A DNA stretch of 64,000 nucleotides, taken from the NCBI RefSeq assembly GCF_041435095.1, contig NZ_CP108025.1:930001-994000 (forward strand), in the 5' to 3' direction. The notes beneath the pieces are model-generated. The model was not told the DNA's origin, did not search any database, and was given only the letters and a program-made list of their open reading frames with translations. How positions within the stretch are numbered: position 1 is the stretch's first letter; each line of letters starts with the position of its first letter. The DNA is from Kitasatospora sp. NBC_00315. GTDB lineage: Bacteria; Actinomycetota; Actinomycetes; Streptomycetales; Streptomycetaceae. The position numbers and the translations under genes are program-made. This document shows, in pieces, positions 35,577-43,826 of this stretch.

Positions 35577-36578
35577 ATGGAGATCCTCGCCTACGGAGTG
35601 CAGGCCGACGAGCGGCCGCTGCTGGCCGACGCCTTCACCGGCCGCTACCCGCTGCGCAGCCTCGCGGTCTTCCTCAACCACGACACCGCGCCGCTGGCCG
35701 CCGGCTACCCGGTGGTGAGCAGCAGCGTCAACGACGAGCTCGACGCCGAGACCCTCGCGGTACTCGCCGCCGGCGGCACCAAGCTGATCGCCCAGCGCTC
35801 CACCGGCTTCAACAACATCGACCTCCGGGCCGCCGGGGACCTCGGCCTCACCGTCTCCCGGGTCTCGTACTACTCGCCGTACGCGGTCGCCGAGCACGGC
35901 TGGACCCTCGCGCTGGCCGTGAACCGCCGGCTCGCCCGGGCCACCAACCGCTCCCGCGAGTTCGACTTCCGCCTCGACGGGCTGATGGGCCGCGACATCC
36001 ACGGCATGACCGTCGGCGTCATCGGCACCGGCAAGATCGGCGAGTGCTTCGCCCGGATCGCCCACGGCTTCGGCACCCGCCTGCTCGGCTGGGACATCAC
36101 CCCGAACCCCGCCTGCCTGGATCTGGGCATGGAGTACGTCGAACGCGAGGAGCTGCTCGCCCGCAGCGACCTGATCAGCCTGCACGTCCCGCTGCTGCCC
36201 GCCACCCATCACCTGATCGACGCCGCCGCGCTCGCGCTGATGAAGGACGACGCCATCCTGGTCAACTCCAGCCGCGGCGGCCTGGTCGACACCGCCGCCC
36301 TGGTCGAGACCCTGCGCGCGGGGCGGCTGGCGGGCGTCGGCCTGGACGTGTACGAGGAGGAGACCGGCGTCTTCTTCTACGACCGCTCCGTCGAGGGCAT
36401 CGACGACGACGTGCTGGCCCGGCTGGTCACCTTCCCCCAGGTGCTGGTCACCTCCCACCAGGCCTACTTCACCCGCACCGCCGTCGGCCAGATCATCGAC
36501 GCCACCCTGCGCAACGTCGAGGACTTCGACGCCGGGCGCAGCAACGAGAACACCCTCGTCCCCGCAGCGGACGCCTGA
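35577..36578 (+). CDS. D-2-hydroxyacid dehydrogenase (D-lactate dehydrogenase type)
   Basis: 333-residue NAD-dependent dehydrogenase, LdhA-like. The NAD-binding motif is GVIGTGKIG, the catalytic Arg is in NSSRGGLVDT, the Glu in VYEEET and the His in TSHQAYFT. FNNIDLRAAG and SYYSPYAVAEHG are typical of fermentative D-lactate dehydrogenases. The insertion EETGVFFYDRS before the final helix is the usual LdhA insertion. It is expressed separately from pfkA but sits beside it, both acting around glycolysis and pyruvate. Confidence 0.93.
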   Translation: MEILAYGVQADERPLLADAFTGRYPLRSLAVFLNHDTAPLAAGYPVVSSSVNDELDAETLAVLAAGGTKLIAQRSTGFNNIDLRAAGDLGLTVSRVSYYSPYAVAEHGWTLALAVNRRLARATNRSREFDFRLDGLMGRDIHGMTVGVIGTGKIGECFARIAHGFGTRLLGWDITPNPACLDLGMEYVEREELLARSDLISLHVPLLPATHHLIDAAALALMKDDAILVNSSRGGLVDTAALVETLRAGRLAGVGLDVYEEETGVFFYDRSVEGIDDDVLARLVTFPQVLVTSHQAYFTRTAVGQIIDATLRNVEDFDAGRSNENTLVPAADA

Positions 36579-36697
36579 AGAACCGGGAGGGCCCCGGTCC
36601 GTCCCGCACCGTCACGACAGGCGGGCGCAGCAGCCGGTCCGAAGGCGAGAGCGCGGGTACGGACCGGTGCTCGCCGGCCACCGGGTCCGCACCCGCC

Positions 36698-36979
36698 TCA
36701 GCGGTCCTCGCCGTCCTCCTCGTGGTGGACGTGCAGATCGCCCTTCATGACGGCGTAGAGCGTGCCGTGGCCGCCGGCGGTGTTGTTCTGGGTGCTCGTC
36801 CCGGACGGTGGGCCCTGAGCGTCGCCGGAGGGCGTGGCGGCAGCGTCCGGTGACGGCCCGTCAGCGTTGTCGCGCGGGGCGGAGGTCGCCTCGACGCGGT
36901 TGTCGCGCCCCACGACGACGGGACCGTGTGCGTCGCCGCCGATGCGGACACTGTGGCGGTCGCCGGATCCGGTTGCCAT
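36698..36979 (-). CDS. Two-tag connector protein (candidate adaptor)
   Basis: 93-residue protein made almost only of two short motifs joined by a disordered Asp/Ala/Pro/Gly linker (about 31-63). Residues 11-30 carry tag A (core GGDAHGPVVVGRDNRV), also found in the ATPase encoded just upstream on the same strand. Residues 64-87 carry tag B (core HGTLYAVMKGD), also found in the cyclase-like protein and the 161-residue protein at 41.5-42.7 kb. No enzyme domain or signal is present. The pattern suggests an adaptor that joins partners through like-with-like motif contact. ATG 36979 follows the small hairpin after the ATPase gene. Confidence 0.75.
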   Translation of the reverse strand: MATGSGDRHSVRIGGDAHGPVVVGRDNRVEATSAPRDNADGPSPDAAATPSGDAQGPPSGTSTQNNTAGGHGTLYAVMKGDLHVHHEEDGEDR

Positions 36980-37032
36980 GAACGCTCCTCGCTGGGGGTG
37001 GGGGCCGGGAGTCGCCGGCCTTCGGGCATCGG

Positions 37033-37055
37033 GATCGGCGGTTGCGCCGCCGATC
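37033..37055 (-). terminator. Weak hairpin between ATPase and connector genes
   Basis: Arms GATCGGCGG and CCGCCGATC (9 bp) with loop TTGCG. With only 9 bp it would probably reduce, not stop, read-through into the connector gene. Confidence 0.5.
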
Positions 37056-37085
37056 ACTGCGCCGCCGATCACTGCGCCGCCGACC
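37044..37085. repeat. 15-base direct repeat over the ATPase stop codon
   Basis: GCGCCGCCGATCACT occurs twice in tandem (37044-37058, 37059-37073) and then partially. The ATPase TGA (plus-strand TCA 37069-37071) lies in the second copy, so a slip in copy number would change only the end of the protein. Confidence 0.8.
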
Positions 37086-40000
37086 GTTCCTGCCGGACGC
37101 TCGCGAGCAGTTGCTCGACCTCGGCGTTCGTGAGGACCAGGGCCTCGATCGTGATGTCGGTGGCATGGTCCCAGTACGTACTGGTCCCGCTGATGGCGTT
37201 CGCCTGGTCCTGGTACCGCGCACTGACCTGCTGGTACACGGCGGCGGCGGCCGGGTCGTCGCAGGTCAGGGTGCCGCTGACGGTGTTGTCGGAGACCTGC
37301 AGCGGCTGCGGCCCGCTGGAGCAGGTGCCTGCGGGGTGGCCGTCGATGTCCAAGGAGCCGACGGTCATCAGCACGTTGACGTGCGCGAGTCGCTGGACGG
37401 GGGTGTCCTCGGGGTCGACCTTCGCGCTGACCTCCTCCGTGACGTGGCACCCGGTGGCATCGCAGTTCACACCGCTGTCGGCGCCCCGGTCGAAGTTCAG
37501 GCTGCCGTAACGCGCCGTCGCCAGGTCCTCGGCGGACTGCTCCAGGGCGTCGTACACCTGCCCGACCTCTGCCGGCGCCACCATCTCCAGGTCCATGGAC
37601 GAGACGTCCGACAGCGGGGTCCCGGCCTCGACGGCACGGGGGAGCTCGGCACCGGGGGTCAGGTGCGAGCGCATCGCGCTCGGCGGCTCCCACCGCAGGA
37701 CTCGGTACGGCGCGTCCCGGGAGACGTAGAGGTACCCGGCGGTGGTGTCCGCGCGAAGGGCGGGCACGCCGTTGACGTCGGTGGTCTGCGGGTCCTGCGC
37801 CGACGGCAGCCGAGGCTGGTCGGCCAGGGCCTGCGAGAACCGCGCGGCCAGGTCGGACGGGCTCTCGTACAACGACATCTCCCCCTCCAGACGGCTCGCG
37901 CCACCACTGTCACGGTCACCGATGCCGTTGAAGGTCCACAGGTGCAGGTCGGTGTCCGAGGTGTGCCACCGCGAATAGTCCTTGCCTCCGATGCTCAGCA
38001 TGTCCTGGGCGTCCTCGTCCGAATCCAGGGTGGAGTCGGAGAGATGGCTGGTGCCGAACTTCTCGCCGTGCGCGGTCACCGTGACGTCGTTGAGGTACTC
38101 CTCCACGTTCCAGTCGCCCCGGTAGCGGACGCCCGGCGCCTGGGCCAGTGCCTCCATCGCCGTGTCGAACGGCGCCCGCAGCACCTTGCCCCCGCCCGTC
38201 GCGGCGGGCGTCCGGACCGTGTCGTCCCCGGCTGAGAGGGTCCAGGTGACCGCGCCCGCTCCGGCAACCAGCACGGCCAGTGTGACGAGCAACGCCTTGC
38301 CGCCCGTCAGGCCGACGGTCGCAGCCGCCCCGGTGCCCGCGCTGACCGCGCCGGACGTACCGGCTGCGGCGTGGCCGGCCGCCTGGTGACCCGCGTGTGC
38401 CGCCGCCTGGTGCCCCGCCGGTGCCGTCCCGTGCCCGGCGGCGTGCGGCGCAACCGTCGGCGTGGCGGCCTGGGACGGGGCGGGCGAGAGGTTCGCCATG
38501 TGGGAGGCCACGGAGTGCGACTGCGCACCATGTGCAGCGGTCGCATGCGTGGGAGCGGCGTGAGCCGGGGCGGCCGGCGCCGTGACGCCGTGAGCGGTCG
38601 GCGCCGCGGCGCCGTGAGCGGTGGCACCATGGGCGGGGCCGGCCCCCGGCAGGCCCTGGGCGGGGGCCGGGGCCGGTAGGGGGCCGGCCAACGAAGGTGC
38701 GACGTGTTGGGCGTTGAGTGCGGCGGTGGCCCCGTGAAGGTCACCCAGCGCCTTCCACAACAGGGCCGCCTCGCCCAGCAGTACGGCCGCCATGACCCGA
38801 CGGCCCGTCAACAGACTGCGAATGCCCTCCTCGTGGACGAAGAAGGTCTCGGCGCGCGTGTCGCCGGCCCGTTGGGCGGCGCTCCAGCCTCGACCCAGCA
38901 GCCTGCCCCAGGCCCCGGGGCGGAGCGAGCGGGCCATCGCCGGGGAGGAGGCCCGGATCAGGCGCACTGCGAGCTCGGGTCGCCCGGCCGCCTCTGCCGA
39001 CGCGGCCACCCGCTCGAACACCTGGCTGTGTCGGGCGATTTCGGCGAGGGTGGTGTCCGGCCGGGTGACCCAGTCGGTGAGCCGTTCGCAGATGCGCTCG
39101 ACCGGGAAGGGCCCGGACGCCCGGCCCAGGATCGCCGCCACGGCGTCCGGCGGGCACCGGTAGCCGAACTGCTCGGCCCGCAGCAGGCCGAGCCCCGCCA
39201 ACCGCTCGCACGCCCCTGCGGCGTCGGGCAGTTCGACGATCGCACCGATGCGGTCCGGTGCCAGCTCCGCGCCGTCCAGGGTGGCCAGCAGCCGTAGAAC
39301 CTCGGCCGAGGATGCGTCGAGTTCCGCGAGCATCAGGGGAAGCAGTTCCGCGACCTCGCCCGGAAGCGGCAGCGTGCCGCCCTCGGCCGAACGGAGCCGG
39401 GCGAGAACGGCCGCCTGCAGCAGCAACAGCGGACGGCCCTGTGTGGCCTGCCACAAGGCCGTCGCCTCGGCGAGCTCGCCCCCGACGAGCGGGCGGCGCA
39501 GCTCGCGGACGAACAGTTCCAGCCCGGCCGGCCGGTCCAGCCCCGCCAGCTCCACCAGCGTGCCGTCCGCGCCCAGCAGCGATCTGCGGTGGGAGGCGAG
39601 GACGAACGTCGCGCACGGGGCCAGATCCGCCAGGGCCAGCACCTGGTCACGCGTCAGGTCCGCGTTGTCGAGGTACACGGTGACCCGCACCTCGGCCATG
39701 AGACGCCGCAGCTCGGGCTCCGACGGAGCGTACCCCACGGCGTCGTAGCAGGCTTCGAAGACCTCCTGTGCGAGGTCCACCACCTCACGGTCGGACGCGT
39801 TGAGGTACACCCGCCCGTTCGGTGCGGGAGCCCGGTGGGCCGCGTGGCGCAGCAGGGTGCTGGTGCCGCTCCCGGACGGGCCGTGGAGCTGCACCAGTCC
39901 GCCGTCGCGCACTCCCCGTTCCAGGTCCGCCAGTTCGGCCGCGCGCCCGAGCGGCTCCTGCTGCCGGCGCGGGAGCAGCGCCACCTGCTCCCGCAGCACG

Positions 40001-40215
40001 GGGGTGGGACGCTGACCCGACACTAGGAGGGTCACCGAGGAGCCGTGCTGGGCGTCCACCACCAGGTTGTGGTCACCGACCACGACCGGCCCGAGGGCGT
40101 CGCCCTCGATGCCGAGGCGGTAGGCGTTGCCGCCACCCGGCCCGGTCCGGCCTGCGGTCCCCCTGCTCACGGCGTCCGCAGCGGTCCTCGCGTCGGACTC
40201 GCCCGGTTCTTCCAT
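37069..40215 (-). CDS. Membrane-anchored STAND-like ATPase with extracellular domain
   Basis: 1048-residue protein. Residues 32-54 hold tag A (GDALGPVVVGDHN). The NTPase follows: Walker A region GPSGSGTST at 112-120, where the usual lysine is Thr118; Walker B VTVYLDNAD with Asp183; and a sensor-like FVLASHRRSL. Helical and winged-helix parts come next. A long Ala/His/Pro linker (about 520-630) leads to one membrane helix (about 640-660) and a 385-residue outer domain with four cysteines near its end. Start ATG 40215, or GTG 40221 with GGGAGA upstream. It looks like a signal-sensing STAND protein with weak or no ATP hydrolysis. Confidence 0.82.
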   Translation of the reverse strand: MEEPGESDARTAADAVSRGTAGRTGPGGGNAYRLGIEGDALGPVVVGDHNLVVDAQHGSSVTLLVSGQRPTPVLREQVALLPRRQQEPLGRAAELADLERGVRDGGLVQLHGPSGSGTSTLLRHAAHRAPAPNGRVYLNASDREVVDLAQEVFEACYDAVGYAPSEPELRRLMAEVRVTVYLDNADLTRDQVLALADLAPCATFVLASHRRSLLGADGTLVELAGLDRPAGLELFVRELRRPLVGGELAEATALWQATQGRPLLLLQAAVLARLRSAEGGTLPLPGEVAELLPLMLAELDASSAEVLRLLATLDGAELAPDRIGAIVELPDAAGACERLAGLGLLRAEQFGYRCPPDAVAAILGRASGPFPVERICERLTDWVTRPDTTLAEIARHSQVFERVAASAEAAGRPELAVRLIRASSPAMARSLRPGAWGRLLGRGWSAAQRAGDTRAETFFVHEEGIRSLLTGRRVMAAVLLGEAALLWKALGDLHGATAALNAQHVAPSLAGPLPAPAPAQGLPGAGPAHGATAHGAAAPTAHGVTAPAAPAHAAPTHATAAHGAQSHSVASHMANLSPAPSQAATPTVAPHAAGHGTAPAGHQAAAHAGHQAAGHAAAGTSGAVSAGTGAAATVGLTGGKALLVTLAVLVAGAGAVTWTLSAGDDTVRTPAATGGGKVLRAPFDTAMEALAQAPGVRYRGDWNVEEYLNDVTVTAHGEKFGTSHLSDSTLDSDEDAQDMLSIGGKDYSRWHTSDTDLHLWTFNGIGDRDSGGASRLEGEMSLYESPSDLAARFSQALADQPRLPSAQDPQTTDVNGVPALRADTTAGYLYVSRDAPYRVLRWEPPSAMRSHLTPGAELPRAVEAGTPLSDVSSMDLEMVAPAEVGQVYDALEQSAEDLATARYGSLNFDRGADSGVNCDATGCHVTEEVSAKVDPEDTPVQRLAHVNVLMTVGSLDIDGHPAGTCSSGPQPLQVSDNTVSGTLTCDDPAAAAVYQQVSARYQDQANAISGTSTYWDHATDITIEALVLTNAEVEQLLASVRQERSAAQ

Positions 40216-40491
40216 CGCCACAGTCTCTCCCGGCCGTGAAGCACGACCGTTCTCGGGGCGGACCGCCTCGCGGGCGGTTGCCGGCGCGGGAGGTGCCCGT
40301 CCGCCGGTCGTCCACGCGGACCGGCGGAATCCGGAACTGCACCCGGTGGTCCACTGGTTGGCCAGGCTAGTACCACCGTTTTGCCGAGACCCCGTCAAAT
40401 GACGGTATCCGCCAACGCTGTTCACCACTGCTTCGCACCCGTGCACGACGCCCCGGCCGAGAGGCGGGCCCGGGGGCGTGCCGTCCGCGGG
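40216..40491. other. Intergenic between Crp-like and ATPase genes
   Basis: 276 bases that must carry the promoter of the ATPase gene unless it is read through from the Crp-like gene. The only structure seen is the palindrome at 40392-40405. Confidence 0.5.
40392..40405. promoter_or_regulatory. Palindrome, candidate regulator site
   Basis: CCGTCA-AA-TGACGG is a perfect inverted repeat between the Crp-like gene and the ATPase gene. A Crp-family protein or another dimer could bind here. It is shorter than a classical Crp site and has a 2-base spacer, so the assignment is open. Confidence 0.4.
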
Positions 40492-41211
40492 TCAGGGGTA
40501 GGCGATGGTCTCGAGCAGCTCCAGGTTCTCCACCCGGATCGTGCGGTAGCCGGTGGTGACGGCTCCGGCCTCGCGCAGGCGGCGCAGTGCCTTGTGCACC
40601 GTGGGCTCGGCCGCGCCGGAGAGCGTCGCGAGCTCCGGCTGCGTGATCGGCCAGCGGATCACGGCGCCCGCACCGACAGGGTCCCCGTAGGTCAGGGCGA
40701 TCTGGTGGATCACCCGGGCCAGCCGGGTCGCGGCGTCGCAGCCGGTGAAGTCGATCCGGCGGTCGTTCGCGACCCGCAGCTTGGTCACGATGGACTCGTT
40801 GACGGCCTGCGCGATGCGTGGTTCGCGCCGCATGCAGTCGAGGAACGCCGGTCGGCTCACCACTCTGGCGGCGACCGGGCCGCAGCTGGTGACCGTCGCC
40901 GAACGGGGCCTGCCGTCCACGGCGGCGAACTCGCCGACCAGGTCGCCGCCCATGCGCACGGCCAGCAGCGCATCCCGGTGGTCGTGGGTGCGCCCGGTCA
41001 CCTTGACCACCCCGGCCAGCAGCACCAGCAGGAAGTCCGTCGTGTCCGACTCCCTCACCAGGACCCGGCCGGCCGGGTACCGCACCTCGGTGCCGAGCGC
41101 CAGCAGCCGCTCCCGTTCGACCGGGGGCAGCCGGCAGAGCAGGCTCGACAACGGCCAGGTGCAGCCGGACGGGACGCCCTCGCCCCGGCCGGGACGGTCG
41201 CTGGATGCCAT
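40492..41211 (-). CDS. Crp/Fnr-family transcriptional regulator
   Basis: 239-residue regulator. The cyclic-nucleotide-binding fold covers about 20-130, with a phosphate-binding cassette of Crp type (GEFAAVDGRPRSATV; Glu94, Arg103, Ser104), so cyclic nucleotide binding is plausible. The C-terminal winged helix (about 165-225) has ITQPELATLSGAAEPTVHKAL. ATG 41211 with GGGAG upstream is the start. The gene is divergent from the cyclase-like gene, with 243 bases between, and lies upstream of the tagged ATPase on the same strand, so it may control both arms. Confidence 0.92.
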   Translation of the reverse strand: MASSDRPGRGEGVPSGCTWPLSSLLCRLPPVERERLLALGTEVRYPAGRVLVRESDTTDFLLVLLAGVVKVTGRTHDHRDALLAVRMGGDLVGEFAAVDGRPRSATVTSCGPVAARVVSRPAFLDCMRREPRIAQAVNESIVTKLRVANDRRIDFTGCDAATRLARVIHQIALTYGDPVGAGAVIRWPITQPELATLSGAAEPTVHKALRRLREAGAVTTGYRTIRVENLELLETIAYP

Positions 41212-41454
41212 CGCTCTCCCCCTGCCCCGCTCCACTGCGGGCGCGGCACTCCCCGTGGGTCACACCCGTGCGACCAGTATGCGGCCGGCGGGCCGCGCGG
41301 TGTCGTCGTCCGGCCGGAGATCCCGTATTCCCATGGGGTCCGTGGCCCGCCCGTACGGCACAGTGGGAACCGGGCCCGGGGCCGGCGTGGTCCGGACACC
41401 CGGGTGGACGCCGCCACCGCCCGGCGGCGTACGACGATCCGTCAGGAGATTTAC

Positions 41455-42201
41455 GTGGAGTGGGAGTCGGCTTATCACGCGGTTGTCGCCGTGGACATCG
41501 AGCGCTCCGCCGGGCGCGGCGACCCGGCGCTGCTGGCGATCCGATCGGCGCTCCGGAGGGTGCTGCGCGAGTCCTTCGAACGGTGCCGGATCGACTGGGA
41601 GGCCTGCCGGGTGGACGATCTGGGCGACGGCCTGCGGGTCACGGCACCGCCCGGGGTACGAAAGGCGGCCCTGGTCCACCCCCTCTTCGACGAGGTCGCC
41701 GTCAGGCTGCGGGCCCACAACAGACTGACCGGTCCACTGACCACGGTCCGGGTCAGGATGGCCCTGCACGCCGGTGACGTCCGGCTGGGGCCGTCCGGGG
41801 AGGTGGTCGGGCGGCCGCTGGAGGTACTCGCCCGGCTGCTCGACGCACCGGCGGTTCGCACGGCCTTGGCCGAAGCCCCACCGAGCACGGTCGCGGTGCT
41901 GGTTCTCTCGGAGCACTTCCACGAGGAGACGGTGCAGCACGGCCGTCCCGGAGTCGAGCCCGAGACGTTCCGCAGGGTGATCGTCAGCAACAAGGAGTTC
42001 ACCGCCCCGGCCTGGATCCGGCTGGCCGGGTGCGCGGCGGCGGAGCCCACGGAGCCGGCCGACCCGATCGCCGCCGACTCCGCCGCCGAGGACGGGCCCA
42101 CCCCGGGGCCGTGGCGGATGACGAACAGGGCGACCGGACACGGCGTCGTCTATGCCGTCCAGAACGGCGACCAGCACATCACCACCACTCGTCGAGCGTG
42201 A
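41455..42201 (+). CDS. Degenerate nucleotidyl-cyclase-like protein with tag B
   Basis: 248-residue protein. The class III cyclase-like domain (about 8-205) keeps the two metal-binding aspartates in VAVDIE (Asp14) and DLGDG (Asp58) and the basic pattern RVRMALHAGDV. The segment VGRPLEVLARLLD has Glu where active cyclases have the transition-state Asn. Activity is therefore doubtful, or changed. The last 25 residues are tag B (core GHGVVYAVQNGDQHI). GTG 41455 follows AGGAG at 7 bases. The next gene, 14 bases downstream, also carries tag B, so the two form an operon. Confidence 0.82.
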   Translation: MEWESAYHAVVAVDIERSAGRGDPALLAIRSALRRVLRESFERCRIDWEACRVDDLGDGLRVTAPPGVRKAALVHPLFDEVAVRLRAHNRLTGPLTTVRVRMALHAGDVRLGPSGEVVGRPLEVLARLLDAPAVRTALAEAPPSTVAVLVLSEHFHEETVQHGRPGVEPETFRRVIVSNKEFTAPAWIRLAGCAAAEPTEPADPIAADSAAEDGPTPGPWRMTNRATGHGVVYAVQNGDQHITTTRRA

Positions 42202-42215
42202 AGGAGTCGCACGTC

Positions 42216-42701
42216 ATGGACCAAGAACTGGTTGCGCTCGCGGAGGCCGGCGCCGCGGTGGTGGTCAGCGCGATGGCCACCGACCTGTGGCGCTCCGTCA
42301 AGGAGCGAACGCTGGCGGTCTTCCGCCACCTGGGCCACGACCGGGGGCTCACCGTCGCGGATCAGCTCGAACGCAACGCCGAGCTGGTCCGCGACGCGGA
42401 TCGCTCCGAAGAGGCCCGGCGGGCCCTCTTCGCCTTCTGGGCACTGGAGTTGGCCGCCCTTCTGCGCCAGGATCCCACCGCGGGCCCGGGCCTCGCCCGT
42501 CTGGTGGCCGAGTTCGACGGCGAGAGCCGGCGACTCGTCTTCTCGCAGAACAACACGGCCCATGGCCGTGGCACCGTCTACGCCGTCCAGCACGGCGACC
42601 AGCGGGTGGTCCGCAGCCCCGAGGACTGCCCTGAACCGGCCTCACGGCCCGCCGGCGAGCGGCCCGTGCGGCCGGTCGACGGCGGGCGAGAGCGCACCTG
42701 A
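42216..42701 (+). CDS. 161-residue helical protein with tag B
   Basis: Residues 1-100 are helical and Ala-rich ([50 protein letters not shown]) with no catalytic motif. Residues 112-132 are tag B ([15 protein letters not shown]), followed by a Pro/Arg-rich tail. It is the second gene of the cyclase-like operon, with AAGGAG 9 bases before the ATG. The hydrophobic helix near residues 8-22 could be membrane-active. Function is unknown; an effector or regulatory partner in the tagged system is the best guess. Confidence 0.75.
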   Translation: MDQELVALAEAGAAVVVSAMATDLWRSVKERTLAVFRHLGHDRGLTVADQLERNAELVRDADRSEEARRALFAFWALELAALLRQDPTAGPGLARLVAEFDGESRRLVFSQNNTAHGRGTVYAVQHGDQRVVRSPEDCPEPASRPAGERPVRPVDGGRERT

Positions 42702-42827
42702 CCCGGGGCGGCGCAGCTGTTCGAGGCGGGTACCCAGTTCCACTGTTCGCCGTCGGTGTGCCAGCGGAGCGCGGTGCGGCGCCAGGCGTCCCGGACGCCG
42801 TAGCGGTGCAACCGCATTCCGGCCGCC

Positions 42828-43141
42828 ATGTCCCAGGCGCAGCAGCTGGCCTGGCTCAAGCAGCAGCGTCCGGAGATCTACGCCCGGGTCAGGGAGAAGG
42901 CGGCGACCGGACAGTTCCTGCCGACCGGGAGCCTGTGGGTGGAGCCGGACACCAACATCACCGGTGGGGAGTCGCTGGCGCGTCAGTTCGTCCACGGCAA
43001 GCGCTTCTACCTGGAGGAGTTCGGCGTCGAGACGCAGGACATGTGGCTGCCGGACACCTTCGGCTACAACGCCGCGCTCCCCCAGTTGATGAAGCTCGCC
43101 GGGGTGCGCTGGTTCCTGACCCAGAAGATCTCCTGGAACAC
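42828..43141 (+). pseudogene. GH38 alpha-mannosidase internal fragment
   Basis: About 105 residues match the catalytic domain of GH38 alpha-mannosidases: [66 protein letters not shown] and [10 protein letters not shown]. The nucleophile region (WLPDTFGY) survives, but both ends of the gene are gone. The frame runs straight into a fragment of an unrelated enzyme. Confidence 0.85.
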
Positions 43142-43143
43142 AC

Positions 43144-43462
43144 GTGCTGCCCGTACCCCCGCCGCCCGTCCTCGGCGACGGCGTACTGCGCCGCACGGCC
43201 GACGGCGACCGGGCCCCGGACGTCGGGCACCTCACCCCGCAGTACAAGGTCACCCACCAGGGGCGGACGGCGCTGCTCGACAGCCTCACCGGCGGCGGCT
43301 TCACCGTTCTGGCCCACGGCCGGCAGAGCGTCGATGCACTCGACGACGCCGACCGCGCCTTCCGCCGGAGCATCCGCGCCACCGTCGTGGCCCTGTACGC
43401 CGACGACGCCCCCTCGGACGGATACCTCGACGCCGACGGCGGCTACCTCCCTCACACCCCCC
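43144..43462 (+). pseudogene. C-terminal fragment of an FAD aromatic hydroxylase (MhpA-like)
   Basis: The frame reads [35 protein letters not shown] and [17 protein letters not shown], ending [12 protein letters not shown]. This resembles the C-terminal thioredoxin-like domain of 3-(3-hydroxyphenyl)propionate hydroxylases. The FAD-binding domain is missing and the last residues are replaced by the leader of the next fragment. Confidence 0.65.
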
Positions 43463-43483
43463 CGAAGATCCTCCGAGGACCGC

Positions 43484-43680
43484 ATGGACAAGACAGTCCC
43501 GACCGCGGCCCAGGCCGTGGCCGACATCGGCGACGGCGCCTCACTGGCCGTCGGCGGATTCGGCCTGTGCGGTGTACCCACCGCCCTCATCGACGCCCTC
43601 CACGCCCAAGGAACGGATGCGCTGCGAGTGGTGTCCAACAACTGCGGCACCGACGACCACGGCCTGGGCATCCTTCTTCC
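43484..43680 (+). pseudogene. N-terminal fragment of CoA-transferase subunit A
   Basis: Starts properly at ATG 43484 with GAGG upstream. It reads [36 protein letters not shown] and [17 protein letters not shown], as in 3-oxoacid or 3-oxoadipate CoA-transferase alpha subunits. Homology ends after GLGIL, and the rest of the frame is Arg-rich and unrelated. With the hydroxylase fragment it may be what remains of an aromatic degradation cluster. Confidence 0.8.
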
Positions 43681-43826
43681 TCGCCGCCACCGCCGCACCG
43701 GTCGAGGTTCCCGCACCGGTGGGCGTGTCGACCTGAAGCCTGGTCCGCACGCCCGACCATCGACCGGGCCGGAGGGCATGACGCTGACCGGCGTCGCGGG
43801 ACGGGCCGGCGCTCAGCGTGGTGGTG

